From: an uncultured Pirellulaceae bacterium
Lineage (GTDB): Bacteria; Planctomycetota; Planctomycetia; Pirellulales; Pirellulaceae
Reading direction: 5' to 3'
NCBI GenBank assembly: GCA_938036435.1
Contig: CALHPU010000032.1
Location: 1 to 34,761 of the forward strand
Length of the DNA stretch: 34,761 nucleotides
Positions 1 through 9,864 of the stretch are shown here, in pieces; the first letter of the stretch is position 1; the number at the start of each line of letters is the position of its first letter. The notes under the pieces were generated by a model, which was given only the letters and a program-made list of their open reading frames with translations, had not been told where the DNA came from and made no database searches. The position numbers were made by a program, and so were the translations under genes.

Positions 1-359
1 TGGCTTTTTTCGTGAGGTGAACACTGGGTTCGACGGCAACATTCTCTCGATCTCGCGCGCCAAACGTTGAAAATCGTGTACCAAGCCATGAGCATGGCTT
101 GTGACTCCGTATTCTATCTCTACTGCCCCGTCTCACTTACCACACACGATCTAAGACAGGGCAAAAGCCAAGCATGCGAAGGCTGGGAAGGATAGAGGGG
201 AGGATAACACTCAAAATGGTACTTCAACTGCCAGAATAATTGGAAAAATCGGAACAATCGTTAAATCCGACCTCAAACAGCCAAGGTTAACCGCCGATAC
301 CTCTACTACGGATTTTCCGTTCTTTCTCTATTGAGAATTCAGTTTTTAGAGGTTTATCG
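1..359. other. Intergenic region before the polysaccharide operon
   Basis: No convincing coding sequence is seen here. The first bases (T-run after tggc) could be the tail of a terminator of an upstream gene outside the window. A perfect 9-bp inverted repeat with a 2-nt centre lies at 82-101 (caagccatg / catggcttg). A Shine-Dalgarno-like AGAGG at 348-352 sits 7 nt before the ATG at 360 and supports that start. The promoter of the following operon is presumably here, but I could not assign one. Confidence 0.5.
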
Positions 360-2246
360 ATGTATCAGCTTATTGGCCGTCCGGCAGTCTATCTTGTTGT
401 AGGGATTGGTGTCCTCGCGCTGTTAGTTTCCCAATTGCGGAACACAGACCATGATCGGTCAACCTCCGTTTCCGAACTCGATCCGTTTAGTTCGTTGAAT
501 GATCTCTCAGGCCCGAATCTTGCCACGTCGAATCCGAATTGGCAGACCACCATTGTTGAGACCAATGTTAACCCCATTGAAGTCGTTCGCAACGAGATCA
601 CCGGCGACGAATTTGCAAACCAAGAGATGGTGCGGGACGAGATAACTTCAACTAACGCATATCAACAGACTGCTGCCGCTAGGTTGAACAACGATTCCAT
701 CGAGATCCAACCGGTTGAAGTTACTGCTGACGAGACGACCGCTGATTCGGCAATTCAATTGAACGATCTCGAAACAGTCGAAGGTGAAGTCTCACAGGTA
801 AATGAGATCGATCCAGTCGACAATAGCTTGACAATGCTCGAATTGGAAAAACCGATCTTGCTTGACGGAGATGGAGTGAAAGAACGATATCAACTGGAGG
901 AATCCAGTGAGGTGACCTTTCAAGCCGAACCTCTAAAAGACGATTCAGTAGCCTTGGTTGTGGAACAAGAGACTCAACCGCAGACTACTTCAGCATTCGA
1001 AAACGCCAAAGCCAGCGAACTGGAAGAAGACTCCTTACGCCCGAAAGGTTGGAGAAAGAATCCGTTCATCGTTGACACTGAACCCGCCAGCAACGCGTTG
1101 GAGATCGAGACTTCGAGCAACGAAAGCTTGCCTAAGCTAAACGGTTTCGATGCGTCCAGCGGAGATTCAAGCTTTTCCGCAGACTTGAGCGATAGAGGTC
1201 AAGTCTCTACCGCAGGAAACTTCCAGTCAGAGAATGCTCCTTCGGTTGTCAGCAACATTCCATTTAGTGACCAACCGATGCAATCGGTGATGGCCCAAGA
1301 AAGCCAAATTAGCTCACACGAAACACATAACGAATCCTTGCCAATTGTGGTTGGTCTACCTAATTCGGTCGCCCACAAAGCAGTCCACAACATTGAGTAT
1401 GGAAAGTCTTTATCGCGACGAGGAGCAGCATTTGCAGCTCGTCAAGAGTATTACTCTTCTTTGCGAATTCTAGCGCAAGCTCACGACACTCAAGCAGGCG
1501 GTACTTCATACACTCAGGCTTTGCGAGACGCCATCATTGCTTTGAAAGAGGCTGAAGACTTTATCGTTTCAGACACCGAAACTCAAATCGGCCTGAATGT
1601 CGGTTCTGTTATTGATGGCCACGCTACCAAACTCATTTCTATGGACGAGGCGCCCAGCATGACCGCCATCGGAGCGATGCAACGTTACTTCGCATTTGCC
1701 AGCAATCAACTGCGGGTCGCCAGCGGTCAAAACCCTGTTTCTGCCGAAGCATTGTACTGCTTAGGAAAACTACACACCGTCCAAGCCAAATTTGGAGCCA
1801 ACTCATCCAAATTGGACATCGCCAAAGCGATTGTGTTTCATCAGGCAGCAATAGCCGCGGACGAAACAAACTTCCGATCCGCCAACGAACTTGGCGTACT
1901 GTTGGCCAACAGCGGCAGATTGAACGAATCTCAAAAAATGCTTAAGAGAAGCCTGCAAATCCAGCAGCTTCCTGAAGCTTGGCAAAACCTCGCTGTCGTT
2001 CACCAACGCAGCGGAGAGGACCAATTGGCTCAACTTGCTCAAAGAGAATTCATGATTTCATCTCGGCAAGAGGCGGTTAATACCGGTCGCAACACCATTC
2101 GTTGGATGAAGCCAGACCAATTCAACCTAGGGACGCCTTTGGAACTTCGCCAAGGAGCAGCACAGCCCAACCAAGCAAATTTTCCGATTCCAAAGCAGGA
2201 TATGAGTAAGCCCACGATCAGCCAACGGTTGCGAAGCCTGTTCTAA
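360..2246 (+). CDS. Membrane-anchored TPR-containing protein (polysaccharide operon)
   Basis: A 628-aa protein of unrecognised specific function. Residues about 8-25 form one hydrophobic segment (signal anchor). Residues about 30-350 are acidic, low-complexity and rich in E, T, S, N and D, which suggests a disordered extracytoplasmic linker. The C-terminal part (about 450-570) is helical and reads like TPR repeats; the stretches around EALYCLGKLHTVQAKFG, SANELGVLLANSGRLNESQ and AWQNLAVVHQRSGEDQLA fit the TPR pattern. The ATG is preceded by AGAGG at 7 nt. The gene ends 91 nt before a Wza-like export gene on the same strand, with a terminator only after that second gene, so the two are probably co-transcribed. 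A scaffolding role in exopolysaccharide export or assembly is inference from the context only. Confidence 0.75.
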   Translation: MYQLIGRPAVYLVVGIGVLALLVSQLRNTDHDRSTSVSELDPFSSLNDLSGPNLATSNPNWQTTIVETNVNPIEVVRNEITGDEFANQEMVRDEITSTNAYQQTAAARLNNDSIEIQPVEVTADETTADSAIQLNDLETVEGEVSQVNEIDPVDNSLTMLELEKPILLDGDGVKERYQLEESSEVTFQAEPLKDDSVALVVEQETQPQTTSAFENAKASELEEDSLRPKGWRKNPFIVDTEPASNALEIETSSNESLPKLNGFDASSGDSSFSADLSDRGQVSTAGNFQSENAPSVVSNIPFSDQPMQSVMAQESQISSHETHNESLPIVVGLPNSVAHKAVHNIEYGKSLSRRGAAFAARQEYYSSLRILAQAHDTQAGGTSYTQALRDAIIALKEAEDFIVSDTETQIGLNVGSVIDGHATKLISMDEAPSMTAIGAMQRYFAFASNQLRVASGQNPVSAEALYCLGKLHTVQAKFGANSSKLDIAKAIVFHQAAIAADETNFRSANELGVLLANSGRLNESQKMLKRSLQIQQLPEAWQNLAVVHQRSGEDQLAQLAQREFMISSRQEAVNTGRNTIRWMKPDQFNLGTPLELRQGAAQPNQANFPIPKQDMSKPTISQRLRSLF

Positions 2247-2337
2247 ACCGAACCCAAGTGGCCTTTGGCTACAAACCAACAATTGTTTACTTCCAGTACT
2301 GAATTTAACGTCTGAATTTTTCGAAGGCACGGATGCC

Positions 2338-3768
2338 ATGAATACCCCCTTTTTCAAACAACTTCTTTTGGGTAGCACTGCTCTGATCGCGTTAGGGATT
2401 GGTTGCCACGCTGTACTGAGTGGCGCCGCATCGGACATCCCTGCGACCAATCAGGTAATCCAAGCGCACAGCGAACAGGCTTTGGACATTGATGGCAACT
2501 CGTCTCTTGTCAGCCAAGCCGTGTTCCATGACACGGGTGTCATGCGACAGCAGGATGGAGTCATCCGCGACAGTAACATCCGGCTGTGCCAGGGATGTGG
2601 TTGCTCTTCCCAATCATGCAATAGCACAGGCAGCTGCTCTTGCGGCGGAAGTGCAGTTCAAACACATGTAGCCGCTGCAAGCTACGAAGCGGGCTTTGCA
2701 GGCGTTAACCAACCCTATCGCTCTAATGCCGTTAAACATTTCGCAGGTGTCAACGAACACACACGCGGTCCGCGCGGCGGCGAACCAAGCTGGCGTGATG
2801 CTCAAATGATTCCTTGGGAGGCATTCGCCTACGGAGAGTACATTGGGCCGCACCGGACACCCCACGTATCTGAGTATCGACTTCGTGTGGCAGACCAACT
2901 TGAATTTGTCTACATTCTGACGCGTGAGAAGTCTCCGGAAGCATACCGGTTCTACGTTGGCGACACGATTTCAATTTCATCTGCAATCGACTCTAGCATC
3001 AACGTCCCAACCATTGCGATCCAAAACGACGGTGCGATCTCCCTGACCTTGATTGGTCAGGTACGCGTCGCTGGCAAAACAATCAATGACCTTCAGCGCG
3101 AGCTAAATGAACGGTACTCCAAGTACTTTCAGAATCCGTCGATTGTCGTTCAGGTCATCCAAGGCGATACGCCTTTACAAGATCTGCTTAACTCAGTGGA
3201 CGCTCGTGCAGGTACCGGCGGCCAATCAAGGCAAGCAACCGTTTCTCCCGACGGTACTGTCCAGCTCCCATTGATCGGGAGTGTTCCAGCCCTTGGCCTC
3301 TCTTTGGAAGAAATTGAAAGAGAAGTCAATGCTCGATACCGTATGAAACTGGCAGGAATCTCAGTCACTCCAGTACTAACAGCACGGGCACCTCGATTTA
3401 TCTATGTCGCCGGGCAAGTCAACAACCCCGGCCAGTTCACGCTCACCGGCCCCACCACTGCTTTGCAAGCCATTGCACTTGCTGGAGGAGAACTGGTGGG
3501 GGGAAATCTGCGTCAGATCATTGTATTTCGACGTGATCAAAACTGGCGTTTAACCGCCACCAAACTAGATTTGGCTGGTGCAATTTTAGGCAAACGCCCG
3601 CACCCTTCAGACGAAATCTGGCTAAGAGATTCCGATATCATTTTGATTCCTCGAACTCCTGTCCGAAGGTTCTCTGATCAGGTCAACCTCTACCTGACAG
3701 CGACTCTCTACGCGATCTTCCCACAACAGGGTGTAGCGTTCAACTTCGACGACTTCACGAGTCTGTAA
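2338..3768 (+). CDS. Polysaccharide biosynthesis/export protein (Wza-like, SLBB)
   Basis: A 476-aa outer-membrane-type polysaccharide export protein. It has an N-terminal signal, hydrophobic at about 8-30. The region around C23 (ALGIGC) is a loose lipobox match, so lipoprotein status is possible but uncertain. A Poly_export domain begins near residue 199 (YRFYVGDTISI, then the typical VPTIAIQNDGAISLTLIGQV and AGKTINDLQREL). A second copy-like segment follows at about 295-345 (ATVSPDGTVQLPLIGSV, SLEEIEREV). An SLBB-type segment follows at about 352-400 (RFIYVAGQVNNPGQFTL, TALQAIALAGG). Family members form the outer-membrane conduit for capsule or exopolysaccharide. An odd cysteine cluster at residues 84-102 (C84, C87, C89, C94, C100, C102) precedes the domain. 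A GAAGG ribosome site at 2323-2327 supports the ATG. Confidence 0.88.
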   Translation: MNTPFFKQLLLGSTALIALGIGCHAVLSGAASDIPATNQVIQAHSEQALDIDGNSSLVSQAVFHDTGVMRQQDGVIRDSNIRLCQGCGCSSQSCNSTGSCSCGGSAVQTHVAAASYEAGFAGVNQPYRSNAVKHFAGVNEHTRGPRGGEPSWRDAQMIPWEAFAYGEYIGPHRTPHVSEYRLRVADQLEFVYILTREKSPEAYRFYVGDTISISSAIDSSINVPTIAIQNDGAISLTLIGQVRVAGKTINDLQRELNERYSKYFQNPSIVVQVIQGDTPLQDLLNSVDARAGTGGQSRQATVSPDGTVQLPLIGSVPALGLSLEEIEREVNARYRMKLAGISVTPVLTARAPRFIYVAGQVNNPGQFTLTGPTTALQAIALAGGELVGGNLRQIIVFRRDQNWRLTATKLDLAGAILGKRPHPSDEIWLRDSDIILIPRTPVRRFSDQVNLYLTATLYAIFPQQGVAFNFDDFTSL

Positions 3769-3828
3769 AGTCAGAGTTTCCATTGAACGGCTGAAAATCT
3801 TTACAAGAACAGCATAAAAAAATCAGAC

Positions 3829-3861
3829 GCCGCTGAACGCTCGAAGTTCAGCGGCTTTTTT
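3829..3861 (+). terminator. Rho-independent terminator of the polysaccharide operon
   Basis: A perfect 10-bp stem, gccgctgaac (3829-3838) and gttcagcggc (3846-3855), with a 7-nt loop, is followed directly by six T residues (3856-3861). It lies 61 nt after the export gene stop codon. Confidence 0.93.
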
Positions 3862-4146
3862 CGTTCTAGAAACTGAATTTGCAAGCGGTTGCCCCTGCAA
3901 ATGCCTAGGCTGACCTAGAACAAAAAATTTGCATTGGCCGTCGCCATCGCCCATAATGCACCACGGCGTTCAGGGGCTCTCGTTCTGTAACAGCGCGGAC
4001 TTGATCGACGTTTGGCTCAACATTTCTTTTCGCGCGATGGCATGTTGCCTTGGAAATGTTGGGTTATCGATCGAGCAATTTCCTACGCGATTGCAGATCA
4101 TCGACACAGCGTAAATTGCTACATGTCCTCTACCTTCGAGGCAGAA
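3862..4146. other. Intergenic region upstream of the OxyR-type gene
   Basis: About 285 nt between the terminator and the preferred OxyR start. The reading frame of the regulator stays open upstream to 4012, but the extra residues do not resemble a LysR N-terminus, so this is treated as leader. No recognisable operator was seen. The OxyR autoregulatory site, if any, should be here. Confidence 0.45.
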
Positions 4147-5148
4147 ATGGATCTCGGTCAGTTACGATATTTCACCAAGATTGTAGAATATCGAAGTTTT
4201 ACAAAAGCCGCTCGCGATTGTTCTGTGTCCCAACCTGCGCTCAGCCAACAGATTGGCAAATTAGAAAAGGAGCTCGGACAACCGCTGTTCGAACGACAGG
4301 GACGGTCGATCCGGCTAACGCCAGCCGGGCAGTTACTACACGTTCAAGCTGACAAAATCCTTCAGTTGGCCGACGATGCCAAGAAACAGATAACCGACGA
4401 CGGCGAAACAGGCCGAATCTGTATTTCTGCGATTCCAACGATCGCCCCCTATCTTGTCCCCGCGATCCTTAAAAGCTTAAAAGGTCAGTTTTCAAAAGCC
4501 AACTTCATCATCAGCGAAGACAAGACCGAAGACTTGCTCAAGCGGTGTTCCAATGGCGATGTTGACGTGGGGATCCTTGCCTTACCAGCTAGTGCAAAAT
4601 ACTTGACCATCGAATCCGTGTTCGAAGAGGAATTGATGCTCGCCGTTTCCGCGAACAACCCACTCTGCAAGAAAACCCAACTGATTGGCGACGATCTCAA
4701 GAACGAACCATTTGTCCTGCTACGTGACACTCATTGCTTGGTCGATTCAATCGAATCTTTTTGCAACGGCAACAATTTTCAGCCGGTGGCAACGTCGCGT
4801 ATCGATCAACTGACGACGGTCCAGCACTTGGTCGCGTTGGACCATGGAATTTCGTTTGTTCCAAAAATGGCTTCAGCAATCGACCTAGACGGCAAGGTTG
4901 TCTACCGTAGCATGAGCGAGAACCAGCCGTCACGCAACGTGGCGCTCTGCTGGAACCCCTATCGCTACCAAAGCCGTTTGTTGGCGCGTTTCATCGACGC
5001 CGTCAAACTGTTGTGCCGCACAAGTGTTGCCGAGCAAAAGCATGCCATTCCGCAGGACGCGATCCTTAGAAGCGACACCGCAAGCCTGAAGGCAGTACCG
5101 ACAAAGCCCAACACAAAAATATCGGCCAAGCAAACGCGGCGGGATTGA
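4147..5148 (+). CDS. oxyR: LysR-family regulator, OxyR type (peroxide sensor)
   Basis: A 333-aa LysR-type transcription factor. Residues 1-60 form the winged helix-turn-helix, with the family signature MDLGQLRYFTKIVEYRSFTK followed by VSQPALSQQIGKLE and LGQPLFER. The rest is a periplasmic-binding-protein-like sensor domain. The OxyR hallmark is visible: C197 and C206 in HCLVDSIESFC, the same 9-residue spacing as C199/C208 of E. coli OxyR, within a segment that aligns well (FVLLRDTHC against LMLEDGHC). OxyR forms a disulfide on H2O2 exposure and activates catalase and peroxiredoxin genes; none of these is in this window. The ATG at 4147 was chosen because the LysR fold begins there; an ATG at 4123 in frame is the alternative. 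It converges on the thioredoxin-fold gene with an 11-nt gap. Confidence 0.87.
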   Translation: MDLGQLRYFTKIVEYRSFTKAARDCSVSQPALSQQIGKLEKELGQPLFERQGRSIRLTPAGQLLHVQADKILQLADDAKKQITDDGETGRICISAIPTIAPYLVPAILKSLKGQFSKANFIISEDKTEDLLKRCSNGDVDVGILALPASAKYLTIESVFEEELMLAVSANNPLCKKTQLIGDDLKNEPFVLLRDTHCLVDSIESFCNGNNFQPVATSRIDQLTTVQHLVALDHGISFVPKMASAIDLDGKVVYRSMSENQPSRNVALCWNPYRYQSRLLARFIDAVKLLCRTSVAEQKHAIPQDAILRSDTASLKAVPTKPNTKISAKQTRRD

Positions 5149-5159
5149 CCGCGAAACGG

Positions 5160-6689
5160 CTAACGTTTGTCCAGTAACAAACCAGCCTCTTGGACGAATT
5201 CATCATACGGCACGTTGACGCTTGCGACCTTTCCTACGTGGTCGAGCATTAACAGATACGGCACCTGAGTGACGGGGAAACGTTGCAGCAAGACCGGCCT
5301 TTCAGACCCTTTCCACGTGCAGAGGGTTACTGCTGAATCTCCCCTCTTCAAATTGATATCAGCAAAATCTTTCGACGGCGTTACGGGAATCGCGATAGAC
5401 TTTATGGGGGCTGAATTCTCGAAGAACTTCACCGCATGATGGCTAAACTCATTGAGATACTCTTTTGAATTTGGATCAGTTTCGGGGGAGAAAAACAGAA
5501 TCATAACGACTCGGTTTTTAAAACGCTGCACATCAACGGGGGCCCCTAAGTGATTGACTCCCTCCAGTGAGAGCGGTTGACCAATTTGATCCAGTCGGCT
5601 AATTCCATTGTTGCCAAGGACTTTTAACAGATTGCCAACCTTCTCTCCAGCCCGCTGGGCACTGCCTTCAATCATTGTTTGGTAAATATTCCTAGCCGGT
5701 TTTGTATCCCGCTGTCCTTCAAACCAGTTCGCCACCTTGTTCACATCCATTACAACCAATTGGCCACAATCGTTGTGTTCTAACAATTCGATGGACTGTT
5801 TCTCCAACTCCCTTTGCCCGGCTTTACCGTTGGCGTAGCGGTTGACATACAAGTCTTTGTAGTTCGCCTTAATCAAATAGTAACGGTTGGTAAAATAAGA
5901 GTACAATTCAAAGGCAGGATGTTCTTTATCGGGCGTCGAACGTAATAAATCCTCAGCCAACCGTTTGGCTACCTCAACATCATTCTCGATACATGCGTCA
6001 AACTGTTGACGCATCGAGCCAAGCACTGTTTCATCGTTAGGAAATCGTTGCAACGCTTCCTCCAGCGACTTGGTGAATTGTTCCGGCTCCATCCTCTCGC
6101 CAATTACTTCGAACAACACATAAGTCAGCTTGCAAATGTGGGCCTCGCGGTAGATTTCCCGATTGGTATCGTTGAGATATTTTTCAAAACAAGCTTTGAA
6201 CTCGTCGGAACTCGTCTGCGAAGGAACACTTCCAAGGGCATGTAGTCCGTAAAGCGACTTTCGGTTCCGCAACAGCGTTCGAGTTGCAAATTCCTTAACA
6301 TCACTTGACGCATCGGATTCCGTGATGCGCTCCGCCACTTGATTTTGCCGCCGCAACAGATAGACCCGCGTGGTAGGGTTATCGGTTCCTTTAATCTTGT
6401 CGCGCTGTTCGGTCAGCCGTGTGACCAATTGTTGAGACGATGCCATTTTGAGAAAGGCATCAAACTTGCTCGCCAGTGGTGCAGAAGGCGTTTTCTTGCC
6501 TGATTCTACGATTGGCTTGGGAGCTTCGATGAAGAAGACACTGAACAGCCACATTCCCAGCACCAACGTCGTCGTCATGCCAGCTACCAACGCAAAAAAG
6601 CTGCCTTGGGCTGAAGACTTTCCAAATCCCTCGCTGGACTTCCGCCGCTTTCTTCGTTTCGAACTTCGTCGTCGCTTACGTTTGCTCAT
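5160..6689 (-). CDS. Membrane-anchored thioredoxin-fold (TlpA-like) protein lacking CXXC
   Basis: A 509-aa protein with a strikingly basic N-terminus (the first 18 residues are mostly K, R and S), one transmembrane segment at about 31-54, and a long helical middle region. The C-terminal thioredoxin/TlpA-like domain begins near residue 370 (HLGAPVDVQRFKNRVVMILFF). Where TlpA/ResA proteins carry WCxxC, this one reads FFSPETDPNSKEY, with no cysteine, so it should not be a dithiol oxidoreductase. The cis-proline loop-like segment (VTQVPYLLMLDHVGKV) is preserved, which supports the fold. It is the last gene of the minus-strand run, 92 nt after the DUF1844 gene. A substrate-binding or scaffold role in the envelope is inference. 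The ATG at 6689 gives a sensible N-in topology. Confidence 0.75.
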   Translation of the reverse strand: MSKRKRRRSSKRRKRRKSSEGFGKSSAQGSFFALVAGMTTTLVLGMWLFSVFFIEAPKPIVESGKKTPSAPLASKFDAFLKMASSQQLVTRLTEQRDKIKGTDNPTTRVYLLRRQNQVAERITESDASSDVKEFATRTLLRNRKSLYGLHALGSVPSQTSSDEFKACFEKYLNDTNREIYREAHICKLTYVLFEVIGERMEPEQFTKSLEEALQRFPNDETVLGSMRQQFDACIENDVEVAKRLAEDLLRSTPDKEHPAFELYSYFTNRYYLIKANYKDLYVNRYANGKAGQRELEKQSIELLEHNDCGQLVVMDVNKVANWFEGQRDTKPARNIYQTMIEGSAQRAGEKVGNLLKVLGNNGISRLDQIGQPLSLEGVNHLGAPVDVQRFKNRVVMILFFSPETDPNSKEYLNEFSHHAVKFFENSAPIKSIAIPVTPSKDFADINLKRGDSAVTLCTWKGSERPVLLQRFPVTQVPYLLMLDHVGKVASVNVPYDEFVQEAGLLLDKR

Positions 6690-6781
6690 TCGGATCTTTT
6701 AAAACATACGGAATCGAGAGGGGACATATCGGAGGTCAGAGGCACTCTGGAACAACAGCGATTATTCTGCACCGCCAGTAA

Positions 6782-7228
6782 CTATGGTAACTCAATCGTC
6801 GGGGCTTCGGAGGCACCATCATCGGCAGAACCAGCAGCCGCGTCAGCCGACTGCGAGGTCATTTGCATGAACGCCATTCGAAACTGATGCAGACTTTCGG
6901 TCAGCATTTGTTTCTCTTCTTCATTGAGATTACCCTCTGTTTTCTCCTCCAACACACCCAACAAATCGATGAAATGCTTGGCCATTGCGAGATCAACCGG
7001 CGGCTGTTGTCCCGACGGATCAGGCAGAAACCCCAGCGCCATCATGACTTGAGAGCTGAGCATTGAAATCAGAAACGGCATCGAAGCAGGAGGGATTTCG
7101 CCTTGTGCTCCTTGAGGCGCCTCTTGCCCGACAGACTGCGCAGTCTCTTGCTCGCGCAATTGCTCTTTCTCTTTCTGAACTTGGTCTTTCCAGTCCTCGT
7201 CAACAATGATTTTTGGTTCTTCGCTCAT
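6782..7228 (-). CDS. DUF1844 domain-containing protein
   Basis: A 148-aa acidic protein of the DUF1844 family, function unknown. The conserved N-terminus KIIVDEDWKDQVQKEKE is typical. The central part (PASMPFLISMLSSQVMMALG, LAMAKHFIDLLGVLEEKT, LNEEEKQMLTESLHQFR) is the DUF1844 helical core. The tail is rich in A, S and D. An upstream in-frame start would add 13 residues, but the ATG at 7228 is where family members begin. It lies between pyrG (63 nt) and the thioredoxin-fold gene (92 nt), on the same strand. I recall this gene neighbouring pyrG in other planctomycetes, but could not verify this here. Confidence 0.85.
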   Translation of the reverse strand: MSEEPKIIVDEDWKDQVQKEKEQLREQETAQSVGQEAPQGAQGEIPPASMPFLISMLSSQVMMALGFLPDPSGQQPPVDLAMAKHFIDLLGVLEEKTEGNLNEEEKQMLTESLHQFRMAFMQMTSQSADAAAGSADDGASEAPTIELP

Positions 7229-7291
7229 GGTCGTGTGTTTCTTTTTTGAATTGGGTAGTGAAGCCACCAGAAAGCCTGATGGCTGGGATAT

Positions 7292-9016
<1,725 letters not shown>

Positions 9017-9021
9017 TCATT

Positions 9022-9771
9022 TTAGCAGTTCTTCTGCCGACTGACAAACAGCTCATAGTCTTTTGCAGTGTCGATCCCCACGACGGGGTGTCCGATTAAC
9101 CCGACCGAAATAGTCTCCCCAGACTGTAGAATCCGCAACTGCTCCAATGACTCGATTTCTTCCAGTGACGACCGCTTAAGTACAGAATACTTCGCCAGAA
9201 AATCCCGTCGATAGGCATACAGCCCAATGTGCTGATAAAAGAACGACGGCTCAGATTCTAATAGGTCATCGCTCCAAACTTTGGCACATGGGATTGGCGC
9301 CCGGCTGAAATAGAGCGCCCGCTGCCGGTCATCCATAACCACTTTGACACAAGCCGGATCCTCAAGCAGTTCCTTGTTGTTGATAGGCGTGGCCAGCGTC
9401 GCCACGACGGCTGCCGAATCATCGGTCAACATCCGGATCGCCATATCGATCGCCTCTCCTGGAATCTCCGGTTCGTCTCCTTGGACATTGACGACGATGT
9501 CGAATTGAGGATGACGCGCCGCAACTTCCGCCACGCGATCGGTGCCGCTTTGGTGAGTGGCTGCCGTCATTTCAACGTTGCCGCCAAACCCCGCCACTGC
9601 ATCAAAAATTTCCTGATCATCGGCCGCCACAATCACCTCGTCGGCAAGTTGGCTGGTCTGCGCGGCGGCATAGGTATGTTCGAGCAACGTTTTGCCTGTT
9701 TTACTCAACAAAAGCTTCCGTGGCAGCCTTGTCGAGGCAAGCCGGGCCGGGATGACGATCAACGTTTTCAA
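9022..9771 (-). CDS. kdsB: 3-deoxy-manno-octulosonate cytidylyltransferase (CMP-Kdo synthetase)
   Basis: A 249-aa enzyme that activates Kdo with CTP to CMP-Kdo for lipid A/LPS inner-core synthesis. The diagnostic N-terminus is present (TLIVIPARLASTRLPRKLL), as are NVQGDEPEI, the block HIGLYAYRRDFL, and LEQLRILQSGETI near the end. The length matches the family. The start is read as TTG (9769-9771 on the minus strand), since homology begins at once and a GAAAGG ribosome site lies 8 nt upstream. Its presence implies an LPS-type outer membrane. It lies between epmA and pyrG, with an 87-base palindrome-containing gap on the epmA side. Confidence 0.96.
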   Translation of the reverse strand: MKTLIVIPARLASTRLPRKLLLSKTGKTLLEHTYAAAQTSQLADEVIVAADDQEIFDAVAGFGGNVEMTAATHQSGTDRVAEVAARHPQFDIVVNVQGDEPEIPGEAIDMAIRMLTDDSAAVVATLATPINNKELLEDPACVKVVMDDRQRALYFSRAPIPCAKVWSDDLLESEPSFFYQHIGLYAYRRDFLAKYSVLKRSSLEEIESLEQLRILQSGETISVGLIGHPVVGIDTAKDYELFVSRQKNC

Positions 9772-9779
9772 GCTGTTAG

Positions 9780-9785
9780 CCTTTC
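9780..9785 (-). promoter_or_regulatory. Ribosome binding site deciding the kdsB TTG start
   Basis: On the minus strand GAAAGG lies 8 nt before the TTG at 9771. No ATG is available between it and the conserved N-terminal PARLASTRLP motif, so this site supports TTG initiation. Confidence 0.6.
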
Positions 9786-9797
9786 TTGATAAAGATG

Positions 9798-9858
9798 GTC
9801 GCCTTTCGCTCCGCGAAAGTAGCGCAACTCACGCTTCTTTCGCGGAGCGAAAGGCGAC
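9798..9858. repeat. Long REP-like palindrome between epmA and kdsB
   Basis: A perfect 22-bp inverted repeat: left arm 9798-9819 and right arm 9837-9858, with a 17-nt centre that itself pairs (agcg / cgct). Each arm is also a small hairpin by itself (ctttcgc-tcc-gcgaaag), so the whole looks like a head-to-head pair of REP units, as in a BIME. It lies between two same-strand genes and has no T-run, so it could act as an mRNA stabiliser or processing site rather than a terminator. I recall this CTTTCGC/GCGAAAG motif as a dispersed repeat in planctomycete genomes; this is memory, not a search. Confidence 0.85.
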
Positions 9859-9864
9859 TTTATT

